Shown in pieces: positions 44,710-54,177 of a stretch of DNA of 64,000 bases. Below the pieces are notes generated by a model. That model searched no databases, was not told where the DNA came from, and saw only the letters and a list, made by a program, of their open reading frames with translations. Origin of the DNA: Quatrionicoccus australiensis (lineage in GTDB: Bacteria; Pseudomonadota; Gammaproteobacteria; Burkholderiales; Rhodocyclaceae); assembly GCF_020510525.1 (NCBI RefSeq), contig NZ_CP075188.1:4107111-4171110 (forward strand). Reading direction: 5' to 3'. A program made the translations under genes and the position numbers. How positions within the stretch are numbered: position 1 is the stretch's first letter; each line of letters opens with the position of its first letter.

Positions 44710-45903
44710 GTGACCCCGCTCCTTCTTTCCAGCTACACCGCCACCACCTGCCTGGGCAGCGGCCTTGCGGCAACGCTCGCCGGCCTGCGCGATGGACGCA
44801 GCGGTCTTCAGCCCTGCCATTTCGAAACGGTAGACCTCGCCACCTGGATCGGTGAAGTCGCAGCGGTCGACGCGCAAAAACTGCCCGAAATGCTGGCCCG
44901 CTACGATTGCCGCAACAATCGCCTGACCCAGCTCGGCCTCGAAGCCGACGGTTTCGCCGATCAGGTTCGCGCTGCCATCGGTCGTTACGGCAAGAGTCGC
45001 GTCGGCGTCTTTCTCGGCACCAGCACGGCCGGCATCCTGCAAACCGAACTGGCCTACCGCCGGCGCGACCCGGAAAGCGGCGCACTGCCCGACGACTTCA
45101 TCTACCGCACGACGCACAACTCCTTTTCGCTGGCCGAATTCACGCGCGACTACTTCGGCCTCGAAGGCCCGGCCATGGCCGTGTCGACCGCCTGCTCGTC
45201 GAGCGCCAAGGTCTTCGCCGCCGCCGCCCGGCAACTGGCGCTCGGCACGATAGACGCGGCCATCGTCGGCGGCGTCGATACGCTGTGCCTGACCACGCTG
45301 TACGGCTTTGCCTCGCTGCAACTGACCTCCGACCAGCCGTGCCGGCCCTACGATGCCGCCCGCAACGGCATCTCGGTCGGCGAGGGCGCCGCCTTCGCGC
45401 TGCTCGAACGCGCCCCGGCCAGCCCGGCCGCCGGCTCGGTACTGCTGCTCGGCACCGGCGAATCGAGCGACGCCTATCACATGTCCTCGCCGCACCCGGA
45501 AGGCCTCGGCGCCAAACTGGCCATGGAAGCCGCGCTGCGCTCGGCCGGCCTGACGGCGGACGCCATCGACTACATCAACCTGCACGGCACCTCGACGCCG
45601 GCCAATGATGCCGCCGAGGGCAAGGCCGTCGTCGCGCTGTTCGGCGAGCGCGTGCCATGCAGCTCGACCAAGGGTGCCACCGGCCACACGCTGGGTGCCG
45701 CTGGCGCCGTCGAAGCGGTGATCTGCGCCCTGGCGCTGACGCATGACCTGTTGCCGGGCAGCCCCAACACGGCAGCGCTCGACCCAAGCATTCCCATCCA
45801 GTATCTCCTGCACAGCCGCAACGGCAAGGTCCGCCACGCGCTGTCCAATTCCTTCGGTTTCGGCGGCAGCAACTGCAGCCTTGTCTTCGGAGTCGCCGCA
45901 TGA
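44710..45903 (+). CDS. Beta-ketoacyl-ACP synthase (ketosynthase 2)
   Basis: A 397-residue condensing enzyme with an intact triad: Cys162 in STACSSSAK, His292 in NLHGTSTP and His326 in ATGHTLGAAG. The GTG start is the one that keeps the conserved N-terminus. It is followed, with a 4-bp overlap, by a chain-length-factor-like partner, forming the ketosynthase pair typical of aryl-polyene systems. Confidence 0.92.
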   Translation: MTPLLLSSYTATTCLGSGLAATLAGLRDGRSGLQPCHFETVDLATWIGEVAAVDAQKLPEMLARYDCRNNRLTQLGLEADGFADQVRAAIGRYGKSRVGVFLGTSTAGILQTELAYRRRDPESGALPDDFIYRTTHNSFSLAEFTRDYFGLEGPAMAVSTACSSSAKVFAAAARQLALGTIDAAIVGGVDTLCLTTLYGFASLQLTSDQPCRPYDAARNGISVGEGAAFALLERAPASPAAGSVLLLGTGESSDAYHMSSPHPEGLGAKLAMEAALRSAGLTADAIDYINLHGTSTPANDAAEGKAVVALFGERVPCSSTKGATGHTLGAAGAVEAVICALALTHDLLPGSPNTAALDPSIPIQYLLHSRNGKVRHALSNSFGFGGSNCSLVFGVAA

Positions 45904-46703
45904 ACCCGACCCCGCTCACTGCCTGGATTTCCGGCATCGGCTTCATCGCGCCGGGCCTGCCCGACTGGGCGACGGCGCGTGCCGTGCTGCTCGGCGAACA
46001 GCCCTATGTCGCCGCGCCTTCGGTGCTGCCCAGCCCGGCCATCCTGCCGCCGGCCGAACGCCGCCGGGCCAGCCGCGTCGTCAAGCTGACCCTGGGCATC
46101 GGCCTCGAAGCCGCCGCCCATGCCGGCGCCGATGTCGCCACGCTGGCCACGGTGTTTTCCGCCTCCGGTGCCGACGGCCACAACTGCCATGCGCTGTGCG
46201 AGCAACTGGCGACCGACGACCGCCAGATCTCGCCGACCCGCTTCCACAATTCCGTGCATAACGCCGCCGCCGGTTACTGGGGCATCGCCACGCACGCGAT
46301 GGCGCCGTGCCAGGTGCTGTGCGCCTTCGATGCCAGCTTCGGCGCCGGTCTGCTCGACACGCTGGGTCAGGTCATTGTCGACCAGCAGCCGACCCTGCTC
46401 ATCGCCTACGACAGCGAATACCCGGAACCGCTGCACGCCAAGCGCGATACGCCCGATTGTGCCGGCGTCGCGCTGCTGCTCACGCCGGAAAGGACGGCCA
46501 ACTCACTGGCCCGGATCACGGTCTGCCCGAGCCCGGCAGCAGCCGAACAGTTTGCCGACGCGGCACTGGAAACCCTGCGCACGACCATCCCGGCGCTGCG
46601 CGCGCTGCCGCTGCTGCACAAGCTGGTCCGCGGCGAAGCCGGCCCGGTCTGCCTCGACTACCTGCCGCCCATGCAACTCATGGTCGATCTGCAGCCGTGC
46701 TAG
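45900..46703 (+). CDS. Ketosynthase-like chain-length factor
   Basis: A 267-residue protein equal to the N-terminal half of a ketosynthase (PF13723-type). The position of the catalytic Cys is occupied by a different residue in VLCAFDASFGAGLL, and the family stretch SPTRFHNSVHNAAAGYW is present. In aryl-polyene systems this partner forms a heterodimer with the active ketosynthase and sets chain length. It overlaps the genes on both sides. Confidence 0.87.
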   Translation: MNPTPLTAWISGIGFIAPGLPDWATARAVLLGEQPYVAAPSVLPSPAILPPAERRRASRVVKLTLGIGLEAAAHAGADVATLATVFSASGADGHNCHALCEQLATDDRQISPTRFHNSVHNAAAGYWGIATHAMAPCQVLCAFDASFGAGLLDTLGQVIVDQQPTLLIAYDSEYPEPLHAKRDTPDCAGVALLLTPERTANSLARITVCPSPAAAEQFADAALETLRTTIPALRALPLLHKLVRGEAGPVCLDYLPPMQLMVDLQPC

Positions 46704-47146
46704 ACCACGCCTGGATCGCCGCCCATATCCCGCATCAGGGCGACATGTGTCTGCTCGACTCAGTGGTCGACTGGTCGGAAAACGCGATTTCCTGCCGCGC
46801 CGTCAGCCACACCGATCCGGCCAACCCGCTGCGCGCGGCTGACCGGCTCGGTGCAGCGACCGGCATCGAGTACGCAGCGCAGGCCATGGCCATCCACGGC
46901 GCGCTGCTCGCCGGCCAGGATGATGCGCCGCGCCAGGGCTACCTGACCAGCGTGCGCAGCGTCACGCTGCACGTGGACCGCCTCGACGACCTGAGCGGCC
47001 CGCTCGACGTGCAAGCCGAACGCCTGTCCGGCGACGCCAACAACATCCTTTATCAGTTCTCCGTCGGCCACGCCGGCCGCTGCCTGCTTGCCGGGCGCGC
47101 CGCCGTTGTGCTCGATGCCGCAGCCCTCACCAAGGAATCCGCATGA
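46697..47146 (+). CDS. Second hot-dog dehydratase (ApeP/FabA-like)
   Basis: A 149-residue protein whose GTG start overlaps the preceding stop codon by 7 bp. The segment AAHIPHQGDMCLLDSVVDW is the hot-dog dehydratase pattern with the active His in PHQGDM, and GIEYAAQAMAIHGAL follows as the long helix. It should dehydrate 3-hydroxyacyl intermediates during polyene extension, alongside the protein at 37842. Confidence 0.87.
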   Translation: MLDHAWIAAHIPHQGDMCLLDSVVDWSENAISCRAVSHTDPANPLRAADRLGAATGIEYAAQAMAIHGALLAGQDDAPRQGYLTSVRSVTLHVDRLDDLSGPLDVQAERLSGDANNILYQFSVGHAGRCLLAGRAAVVLDAAALTKESA

Positions 47147-47862
47147 AACGCGCCCTCGTCACCGGCGGCAGCGGCGGCATCGGCGCCGCCATCTGCAAGC
47201 GCCTCGCCGCCGACGGTCACCACGTCATCGTCCACGCCAACCGCAGCCTCGGCAAGGCCGACGCCGTCGTCGCCGAAATCGTCGCCGCCGGCGGCAGTGG
47301 CGAAGCGGTCAGCTTCGACGTCACCGACCGCGCCGCAACGGCCGCGGCACTCACTGCGCTGCTCGAAGCCGGGCCCATCCAGATCCTGATCAACAATGCC
47401 GGCATCCACAGCGATGCAGTCTTTCCCGGCATGTCGGGCGAACAGTGGGATTCAGTGGTCGACGTCTCGCTGAACGGCTTTTTCAACGTGACGCAGCCGC
47501 TGACCATGCCGATGCTCCGCACGCGCTGGGGCCGCATCGTCAATATTTCGTCGATTGCCGGCATCACCGGCAACCGCGGCCAGGTCAATTACTCCGCCGC
47601 CAAGGCCGCGCTGCACGCCGCCGGCAAATCGCTGGCGCTGGAGCTGGCGAGCCGCAACATCACGGTCAACGCCGTGGCGCCAGGCATTATCGCGACCGAC
47701 ATGATCGAAGGCACCTTCGACGCCGACGCGATCAAGAAACTGGTGCCCATGCAGCGCGCCGGCCAGCCGGAAGAAGTCGCCGACCTCGTCGCCTTTCTCG
47801 CCTCCGACCGCGCCGCCTATATCTCCGGCCAGGTCATCTCGATCAACGGCGCGATGATCTGA
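47143..47862 (+). CDS. FabG-like 3-oxoacyl-ACP reductase
   Basis: A 239-residue classical short-chain dehydrogenase. The cofactor motif GGSGGIG is at residues 6-12, NNAG follows, and the catalytic Ser-Tyr-Lys set includes Tyr150 and Lys154 in YSAAK. It provides the ketoreduction step between condensation and dehydration in the polyene pathway. It overlaps the dehydratase by 4 bp and ends the plus-strand half of the pigment cluster, tail to tail with a LysR gene. Confidence 0.92.
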   Translation: MKRALVTGGSGGIGAAICKRLAADGHHVIVHANRSLGKADAVVAEIVAAGGSGEAVSFDVTDRAATAAALTALLEAGPIQILINNAGIHSDAVFPGMSGEQWDSVVDVSLNGFFNVTQPLTMPMLRTRWGRIVNISSIAGITGNRGQVNYSAAKAALHAAGKSLALELASRNITVNAVAPGIIATDMIEGTFDADAIKKLVPMQRAGQPEEVADLVAFLASDRAAYISGQVISINGAMI

Positions 47863-47866
47863 AGCT

Positions 47867-48790
47867 TCAGACCGGCCGCTCCCAGGGCGGCGCCGGGCTG
47901 AGCAGCAATTCCAGTTCGTCGAGGAAGACGCGCACGCGCGGCAGACGGACCCGGCTCGGCGTGTAACAGGCGTAAAGATGCTGGCCGAAGCTGTTGCGCG
48001 GCTCGTAGTCGCCGAGCACGACCTGCAGGCTGCCGCGCGCCAGCTCGGGCGCACACAGGTAGGTCGGCAGGATGCCGATGCCGTGCCCGTCGAGCACAGC
48101 CTGCTGGATGCAGTCGATATTGTTGATCTGGAAACTGCCGCTGACCCGGACCGTGCTTTCCTCGCCCTGGCGATCGGTCAGTATCCACTCGCTCGGCCCG
48201 CCGCCGTTCAGCGAATAGTCGAAGCAGGGATGCTCGACCAGATCGGCCGGCAAACGCGGCTCGCCATGCCCCGCCAGATAGGCCGGCGCGGCGCAGAGCA
48301 CCCGCTGCAGGAAGACCAGTTTGCGCGCCACGGCGTCCTCGGGCGGCAGTTTGGTGATGCGCAGGGCGAGATCGATCTTGCCCTCGGCCAGGTCGACCAG
48401 CTGGTCGGTCAGCACCAGTTCGCATTGCATGTGCGGATAGCGCGCCGCGATGCGCGGCAGCAGCGGCGCCACGTAGATCCGGCCGAAGGTGAGCGGGGCG
48501 CTGATGCGCAGCACGCCGCGCGGCACGTCGCCGAGATTGCGCACGGCCAGCTCGGTACTCTCGACCGCTTCCAGCGCCCGCAGCGCATGCTGGTAGAAGA
48601 CCTCGCCGGACGGCGTCAGGCTCAGGCGGCGCGTCGTGCGTTCGAGCAGGCGCACGCCGAAGGCCTGTTCCAGCTCACCGACCTGCTTGCTGACCTGCGC
48701 CCGCGTGCAATCCAGACGCCGCGCCGCAGCCGCCATGCTGCCGGCCTCGACCACTTTCACGAAACTTGCCCAACTGTTCAACCAGTTCAT
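47867..48790 (-). CDS. LysR-family transcriptional regulator
   Basis: A 307-residue regulator with an N-terminal winged HTH (FVKVVEAGSMAAAARRLDCT) and a periplasmic-binding-protein-like effector domain. It is divergent from the MFS transporter at 48913, with a palindrome between them, so it most likely controls that transporter and itself. Whether it also controls the pigment genes is unknown. Confidence 0.88.
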   Translation of the reverse strand: MNWLNSWASFVKVVEAGSMAAAARRLDCTRAQVSKQVGELEQAFGVRLLERTTRRLSLTPSGEVFYQHALRALEAVESTELAVRNLGDVPRGVLRISAPLTFGRIYVAPLLPRIAARYPHMQCELVLTDQLVDLAEGKIDLALRITKLPPEDAVARKLVFLQRVLCAAPAYLAGHGEPRLPADLVEHPCFDYSLNGGGPSEWILTDRQGEESTVRVSGSFQINNIDCIQQAVLDGHGIGILPTYLCAPELARGSLQVVLGDYEPRNSFGQHLYACYTPSRVRLPRVRVFLDELELLLSPAPPWERPV

Positions 48791-48792
48791 CT

Positions 48793-48809
48793 GTCAACGA
48801 TCCATTGAC
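48793..48809. promoter_or_regulatory. Candidate LysR operator
   Basis: GTCAA-N7-TTGAC palindrome 2 bp upstream of the LysR start codon, in the divergent intergenic region shared with the MFS gene. Its size fits a LysR site and its position suits autoregulation. Confidence 0.45.
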
Positions 48810-48912
48810 GGACTGACACAAAAATCCGTCTATTTGTCTATCTTTTAGCCGACTATAGTATGCCACCTTCTTGTCGGCCCGCTTGCGGGCTGTTTTTTTC
48901 GGAAAATTGTTC

Positions 48913-50124
48913 ATGTTCCGCACCATCGCCAAGCCCGAAGTCCTGCTCACCACGCTTGCCGCAGCCGGCATCCTGATGATCACCATGGGCGGTCGCCAGT
49001 CCTTCGGCCTGTTTATTGCCCCGCTCGATGCGTCGACCGGTCTGGGCATCGCCTCGATCAGCCTGGCGCTCGCCGTCGGCCAGTTCACCTGGGGCGCCAT
49101 CCAGCCCGTCGCCGGCGCCGTCGCCGACCGTTACGGCCCGCGCGCCGTGCTGATCGGCGGCATCGTGCTGATGGCGCTGGGTTGCGCGCTGACCCCCTTC
49201 ATGGGCAGCGGCTTCGGCCTGATCGTGACGCTCGGCATTCTCGCCAACATGGGCTCCGGTGCCGGCAGTTTTTCCGTGCTGATCGGCGCCGCCGCGCAGC
49301 GCCTGCCGCTTGAGGCACGCGGCACGGCGTCCGGCGTGATCAATGCCGGCGGCTCCTTCGGCCAGTTCGTCTTTGCCCCGGTGCTGCAGAAACTGATCCA
49401 GGGCATCGGCTGGATGAACGCGATGTGGGCCCTGGCCCTGATCACGCTGAGCGCGCTGCCGCTGGTCGGCAAGCTGACCGCCGGCGAAAAGGTGCATGTC
49501 CAGCACGCCACGCCGGACGGCGGCCTGAAGAACGCCATCCGCGAAGCCTTCGCCGACCGCAGCTACTGGCTGCTGCATGCCGGCTTCTTCACCTGTGGCT
49601 TCCATATCGCCTTCCTGGTCACTCACCTGCCGGGCGAAGTGAATCTGTGCGGCCTGCCGCCTTCGGTGGCCAGCTGGTCGCTGGCGATCATCGGCCTGGC
49701 CAACATCTTCGGCAGCCTCTATGCCGGTTCCTGTGTCGCCAAATACCGCAGCAAGTACGTGCTGGCCGCGATGTACGGCTCGCGCGCCGTGCTCGTCGCC
49801 CTCTACCTGATGGCGCCGCGCACCGAACTGACCTACTACCTGTTCGCCGCCGGCCTCGGCTTCACCTGGCTGGCCACGGTACCGCCGACTGCGGCCATCG
49901 TCGGCAAGCTGTTCGGCATCCGCTATCTCGGCACGCTGTTCGGCCTGACCCTGTTGTCGCACCAGATCGGCGGCTTCCTCGGCGCATACCTGGGCGGCCT
50001 GGCGATCACGCAATACGGTGATTACACCTGGATGTGGTACGCCGACATGGCGCTGGCGACGCTGGCCGCGCTGGTCAATCTGCCGATCCGCGAAGCGCCG
50101 GTCGTTCGTCCGGCGACCGCCTGA
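48913..50124 (+). CDS. Major facilitator superfamily transporter
   Basis: A 403-residue membrane protein with 12 predicted helices. The MFS motif between helices 2 and 3 is present as GAVADRYGPRAVLIGG. The pattern MGGRQSFGLFIAPL near the N-terminus is common in monocarboxylate/oxalate-formate-type carriers. The start MFRTIAKPE is chosen because the frame upstream adds 14 residues outside the fold. Substrate unknown; it precedes a PaaI-type thioesterase. Confidence 0.87.
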   Translation: MFRTIAKPEVLLTTLAAAGILMITMGGRQSFGLFIAPLDASTGLGIASISLALAVGQFTWGAIQPVAGAVADRYGPRAVLIGGIVLMALGCALTPFMGSGFGLIVTLGILANMGSGAGSFSVLIGAAAQRLPLEARGTASGVINAGGSFGQFVFAPVLQKLIQGIGWMNAMWALALITLSALPLVGKLTAGEKVHVQHATPDGGLKNAIREAFADRSYWLLHAGFFTCGFHIAFLVTHLPGEVNLCGLPPSVASWSLAIIGLANIFGSLYAGSCVAKYRSKYVLAAMYGSRAVLVALYLMAPRTELTYYLFAAGLGFTWLATVPPTAAIVGKLFGIRYLGTLFGLTLLSHQIGGFLGAYLGGLAITQYGDYTWMWYADMALATLAALVNLPIREAPVVRPATA

Positions 50125-50143
50125 TCATCCCGAAAGGAAACGC

Positions 50144-50575
50144 ATGAGCCTGCTCCACCCGGAAGTGACGCCGGAAATCCTCAACCGGCGCGGTGACGAA
50201 TACCTGCCAGGCTATCTCGGCATCGAGGTCGTCAGCATCGAGCAGGGCGTGCTGCATGCCCGCATGCCGGTCAGGAAGCTGCATGTCGCACCCAACGAAT
50301 TCCTCCACGCGGCGAGCATCGTCGCACTCGCCGATACCAGCTGCGGCTACGGCACCATCGCCCATCTGCCGGAAGGTGCGCAATCCTTCACCACCATCGA
50401 GCTGAAAAGCAACCACCTGGCGACGGTGCGCGAAGGCAGCATCGTCTGCGTCGCCACCGCGCAGCATCTGGGCAAGACGACGCAGGTCTGGGACGCCGTG
50501 GTCAGCGATGCCGCGAGTGGCCGCAAACTGGCGCTGTTTCGCTGCACACAGATGATTCTCTGGCCGAAAGGCTGA
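50144..50575 (+). CDS. PaaI-like hot-dog thioesterase
   Basis: A 143-residue hot-dog protein of the PaaI/YbgC-like thioesterase group, with PGYLGIEVVSIEQGVLHARM and the helix region FLHAASIVALADTSCGYGT containing the likely active Asp. A good AAAGGA ribosome-binding site precedes its ATG, 19 bp after the MFS gene. It hydrolyses acyl- or aryl-CoA thioesters; a link to the MFS substrate or to the pigment pathway is possible but unproven. Confidence 0.85.
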   Translation: MSLLHPEVTPEILNRRGDEYLPGYLGIEVVSIEQGVLHARMPVRKLHVAPNEFLHAASIVALADTSCGYGTIAHLPEGAQSFTTIELKSNHLATVREGSIVCVATAQHLGKTTQVWDAVVSDAASGRKLALFRCTQMILWPKG

Positions 50576-50584
50576 ACTGGCGCC

Positions 50585-51784
50585 TTACCTGACGCGGAAG
50601 ATGATTTCGCGCATGCGCGCCAGCCTGGGCGCGACCATCGGTACGGTGAGCATGGTGCTCGCCACCGCCATCAGCAGCAGGGCGGTAAACGCCTCGCTGG
50701 TGATGATTTTCTTGTCGAGCAGGATGTTCACGAAAATGATCATGATCAGGGCCTTGGTCTGCAGCAGCCAGCCGATGATCGAAGCCTCGCCCGGCTGCCA
50801 CTTGAGGATCTTGCCGGCGATCTGAATGCCGAGCAGCTTGCCGCTCACCGAGGCAAACAGCAGCAGACCGGCGGCAACGAAGACCGCCTCGCCGCCCATG
50901 GTCCAGTTGGTACGCAAACCGGTCGACAGGAAAAAGACCGGCATGATCACCAGCAGGACATGGTGGCGCAGCAGATCCATCTTTTCCTGATCGAACCATT
51001 CGGCTTCCATGACCGCACCGGCCAGGAAAGCACCGACCATGAAATGCAGCCCGGACCAGTCGGCCCCGAAAGCGCAGACGGCGAGCCAGATCAGCGCGAC
51101 ATACCAGCGGTCGCGCTCGGCCAGCCAGGCCATCAGCTTGCGGAAGGCGAAGCCGAAGACAACGAAGGCGGCGAGAAAGGCGAGCTGCTTGCCGACGCGC
51201 TGCCAGTCCATCAGGATCGTGGCCAGCACGCCCCAGATCGCGATGTCATCGACGCTGGCGTAGCGCAGGATGCGCTGGCCGATCGGCTGACGCAGGATTT
51301 CCAGCTTTTCCATGAACAGGATCAGGATGGGCAGTGCGGTGACCGCACAAGCCATGCCGACGCCGAGCACGAATTGCCAGGTCATCGCCTGCGGCCCCAT
51401 CCAGCCATCGGTCAGCAGCATGAAGGCGGCGGCCAGACAGCCGAAAAGCAAAGGTGTGCCGAGCGCCAGCCCGGCCGTGATGCTGCTTTCGCCGCGATGC
51501 GCCCAGGCCTTGCGCAAGTCGAGTTCGATGCCGGCGATGCAGACGAAGAGCATCACCGCCCACCAGGCGATGCCGTTCAGCGACTGGATCACCGGCGGCG
51601 CGAAGACAAAGGCGTAGTAGTCAGGGAAAAAATGCCCGAGCACGCCCGGCCCGAGCAGGATGCCGGTGATGATCTGGACGACGACCAGCGGCGCGTAGTA
51701 CTCGGTGCGCCCGACCCGCCAGATCAGGTAAGGCACCGTGAAAATGATGCTCATCGCGATCAGGAAGACTTCGGTGGTATTCAT
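50585..51784 (-). CDS. Cation:proton antiporter (CPA2 type)
   Basis: A 399-residue membrane protein with about 12 helices and typical Na+/H+ or K+/H+ exchanger features (GILLGPGVLGHF near the N-terminus; ASVDDIAIWGVLA with the adjacent acidic pair near residue 180). No cytoplasmic regulatory domain follows. It is the last gene of the minus-strand half of the pigment locus, 21 bp after the glycosyltransferase. Its relation to pigment formation is not evident. Confidence 0.85.
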   Translation of the reverse strand: MNTTEVFLIAMSIIFTVPYLIWRVGRTEYYAPLVVVQIITGILLGPGVLGHFFPDYYAFVFAPPVIQSLNGIAWWAVMLFVCIAGIELDLRKAWAHRGESSITAGLALGTPLLFGCLAAAFMLLTDGWMGPQAMTWQFVLGVGMACAVTALPILILFMEKLEILRQPIGQRILRYASVDDIAIWGVLATILMDWQRVGKQLAFLAAFVVFGFAFRKLMAWLAERDRWYVALIWLAVCAFGADWSGLHFMVGAFLAGAVMEAEWFDQEKMDLLRHHVLLVIMPVFFLSTGLRTNWTMGGEAVFVAAGLLLFASVSGKLLGIQIAGKILKWQPGEASIIGWLLQTKALIMIIFVNILLDKKIITSEAFTALLLMAVASTMLTVPMVAPRLARMREIIFRVR

Positions 51785-51805
51785 GGCGGTCGACGGGTAA
51801 AAAAG

Positions 51806-52564
51806 TCAGAAAATGCGGCGCACGATCAGCAGCGGCAGACGAACGACAAAGCCGAGAAAGAGCCGGGTGTGCATCCAGGTCAGCAGCGTGTTGTCGCGCA
51901 GGTAGCGGAAATGCGAGACGCCGCCTTCATCGGCGCGGAAATAGCGCACCGGCGCGTCGATGTTGAGCGGCTTGACGCCGGCCCAGCACAGGCGGACGAC
52001 GGCTTCCGGATCGAAGTCGAAGCGGCGCATGAAACGGTTGCGGCGCATGATGCGGATCAGCGGTGCGATCGGATAGACACGAAAGCCGTACAGCGAATCG
52101 CCGATGCCCATCCACAGCGTTTCCAGATTCGCCCAGCCGTTCGAGACCTTGCGCCCGTTGACGCGCAAGGCCGGCGCATCGGCGTCGAACACCGGCTTGC
52201 CGAGCACCATGTGGCCGGGCAGGCGCTGCGAGGCGGCCATGAACGCGGGAATCAGCTCGGCCGGGTGCTGGCCGTCGGAATCCATGGTCAGCGCGTGCGT
52301 GAAGCCGGCCGCGGCAGCCTGGCTGATGCCTTCGAGCACGGCCGCACCCTTGCCGCGGTTTTCCGGCAGCACGATGACGTGCAGGCCGGGACATTCGCCG
52401 GCCAGTGCCTGCAGCTTTTCGGCACTGCCATCGGTGCTGCCATCGACCACGACCCAGACCGGCGACCACTGCGCCAGGGCGGCACGCACCGTGGCGAGCA
52501 CCTTCGGACCGGGGTTGTAGCTGGGAATCAGGACGAGATGGCTGGTGGAGGCTTCAGACGGCAT
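51806..52564 (-). CDS. Family 2 glycosyltransferase
   Basis: A 252-residue GT-A glycosyltransferase. The N-terminal LIPSYNPGPK motif, the DGSTDGS nucleotide-binding element and the metal-binding TMDSDGQHP are in the usual order of a GT2 enzyme such as dolichol-phosphate mannose-type synthases. Start MPSEAST overlaps the acyltransferase stop by 11 bp. It probably adds a sugar during assembly of the pigment lipid. Confidence 0.87.
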   Translation of the reverse strand: MPSEASTSHLVLIPSYNPGPKVLATVRAALAQWSPVWVVVDGSTDGSAEKLQALAGECPGLHVIVLPENRGKGAAVLEGISQAAAAGFTHALTMDSDGQHPAELIPAFMAASQRLPGHMVLGKPVFDADAPALRVNGRKVSNGWANLETLWMGIGDSLYGFRVYPIAPLIRIMRRNRFMRRFDFDPEAVVRLCWAGVKPLNIDAPVRYFRADEGGVSHFRYLRDNTLLTWMHTRLFLGFVVRLPLLIVRRIF

Positions 52565-53342
52565 GGCGTACGGTCGACGGGTTTTCAGGGGCAATTTCCA
52601 GTGTTTGCCGGAAATAGGTTTCGAGTTCGCCGGTAAAGGCAACGACATCGGCAACCGGCGCAAAGCGCCGGCCGAGCCGGACGCGACAGGCGAGCGGCAA
52701 CACCGGGCGACGGAACAGCGGCCAGGCCTTGCCGAGATAAGGCGTCGAGAACTCGATGAGCAGGGTCTGCACCGGGATGCCGGTACGGCTCGCAATCAGG
52801 CCGGTACTCGGCGTGCACGGCTCGAGCGGGAAATTCGTGGTGCGCGTTCCTTCCGGAAAGATCACCAGATGGGCTCCGCCCTGCAATTCCTCGCGTGCGC
52901 CGAGAATCATCTCGAGCGGTGCGTTGTTGCGGATGTAGCGGGCGAGACGGGCGGCGGCGCCGAACAGGATGTTGTCCATCAGCGCCGCCTTCATGACGCA
53001 GACGGCATTGGGCAGGCGCGAGACGACCATCACCGCATCGAGCAGGGAAGGGTGGTTGGCGGCAAGAATCAGCGGGCCCTGGTCACGCAGCGCATCCAGC
53101 TCGCCAAGATCGAAACGGCAGGCACACAGGCGCTCAAGCAGGTGCAGGTAGAAACGGAAACCGTGCGAAATCATCCGCCGCCCGAGCGGCTGGCCGAGCC
53201 GGCGCGGCAGCAGGGGATAAAGCAACATCGCGAACGGCAACCAGAGCAGGCAAAGCAGGGCCAGCGAAGCAAGGCCGACCACCATGGCGACATACTCGTA
53301 GACAATCCACAGCGGATTGCCCACCGGTCGCTGATCAGTCAT
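52554..53342 (-). CDS. PlsC-like 1-acylglycerol-3-phosphate acyltransferase family protein
   Basis: A 262-residue membrane-associated acyltransferase with an N-terminal hydrophobic segment and the motifs NHPSLLD (HxxxxD), VIFPEGTRT and PVQTLLIEF in order. It overlaps the MipA-like gene upstream by 8 bp and the glycosyltransferase downstream by 11 bp. Combined with the glycosyltransferase it resembles the acyl/glycosyl-transfer module of xanthomonadin loci. Confidence 0.87.
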   Translation of the reverse strand: MTDQRPVGNPLWIVYEYVAMVVGLASLALLCLLWLPFAMLLYPLLPRRLGQPLGRRMISHGFRFYLHLLERLCACRFDLGELDALRDQGPLILAANHPSLLDAVMVVSRLPNAVCVMKAALMDNILFGAAARLARYIRNNAPLEMILGAREELQGGAHLVIFPEGTRTTNFPLEPCTPSTGLIASRTGIPVQTLLIEFSTPYLGKAWPLFRRPVLPLACRVRLGRRFAPVADVVAFTGELETYFRQTLEIAPENPSTVRHAV

Positions 53343-54177
53343 TGACCATCACACGCGTCGACGACTCACCGAGTATCCAGGTGATTGCGATGCCGCCGGC
53401 AACATAATCCTTCTTGCGCATCAGCGGGCTGTCTTCGAAGGTCGCGCCGCTCATGTTGTCGTAACGCAGGAAGCTGCCGATCCAGTATTTCGGAAAACGT
53501 TTCGAGAAGGCGACCAGGTACTGCATGCCGGCATAACCTGCTTTCGCTTCATAGGCCGGACGATCCGGCGTCGCGTATTGCGAATCGACCGAATAGTAGT
53601 AGGCGTGCTGGCGCTGGTCGCCGAACAGCGGGCCGGCCAGCATGCCGAGATTCCAGCCGGGCATGCCGGGCAGGTCGGTGATGTCCATGTTCAGCTTGGG
53701 ATGGAAAACCCAGCCGATGTCCTTGGGCGAACCTTCGAGGGTGATCGCGGTGCGCAAGGGCAGCAGCAGCTTGACGAAGCGGGCACGGTTCTCGGAGCGC
53801 CACAAGGTGACATCGACTTGCGGCCCGATTTCAAAACTGCCCTTGAGATCGGACATGCCTTTGCGTGCCGTGATGTCTTCGCTGCTCGCCGGTGCCGACA
53901 AGGCCATGCTCACCGTCAGGTCGAGCCGGTCGGAATCGAAGAAGCTGCCGCGGATGCCCTGGCGGTCGGCCTTGAGAAATTCGCCGTGGTAACTGAAGTG
54001 CGGGACCGGCATCAGGAAGTTGTTGCTCTGGTCGGAACCGCGATAGGCGGGGAAGCTCAGGGCCGCGACACCGGCACCGATTTCCCAGAGCGGCCGTTCT
54101 TCGGCCGCGTGGACTGCGCCTGTCGCAACAAGGAGGGCGGCCAGTGCCGACCCGGTGGTTTTCACGAACGTGCGCAT
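53335..54177 (-). CDS. MipA/OmpV-family outer-membrane protein
   Basis: A 280-residue protein with a signal peptide (cleavage after VHA, about residue 24) and the MipA/OmpV patterns PLWEIGAGVAALSFPAYRGS and IRGSFF, ending in a C-terminal strand typical of beta-barrels. Such proteins form small outer-membrane barrels with structural or adaptor roles. It overlaps both neighbouring genes (1 bp with the chorismatase stop, 8 bp with the acyltransferase start), so it belongs to the same operon. Confidence 0.85.
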   Translation of the reverse strand: MRTFVKTTGSALAALLVATGAVHAAEERPLWEIGAGVAALSFPAYRGSDQSNNFLMPVPHFSYHGEFLKADRQGIRGSFFDSDRLDLTVSMALSAPASSEDITARKGMSDLKGSFEIGPQVDVTLWRSENRARFVKLLLPLRTAITLEGSPKDIGWVFHPKLNMDITDLPGMPGWNLGMLAGPLFGDQRQHAYYYSVDSQYATPDRPAYEAKAGYAGMQYLVAFSKRFPKYWIGSFLRYDNMSGATFEDSPLMRKKDYVAGGIAITWILGESSTRVMVND

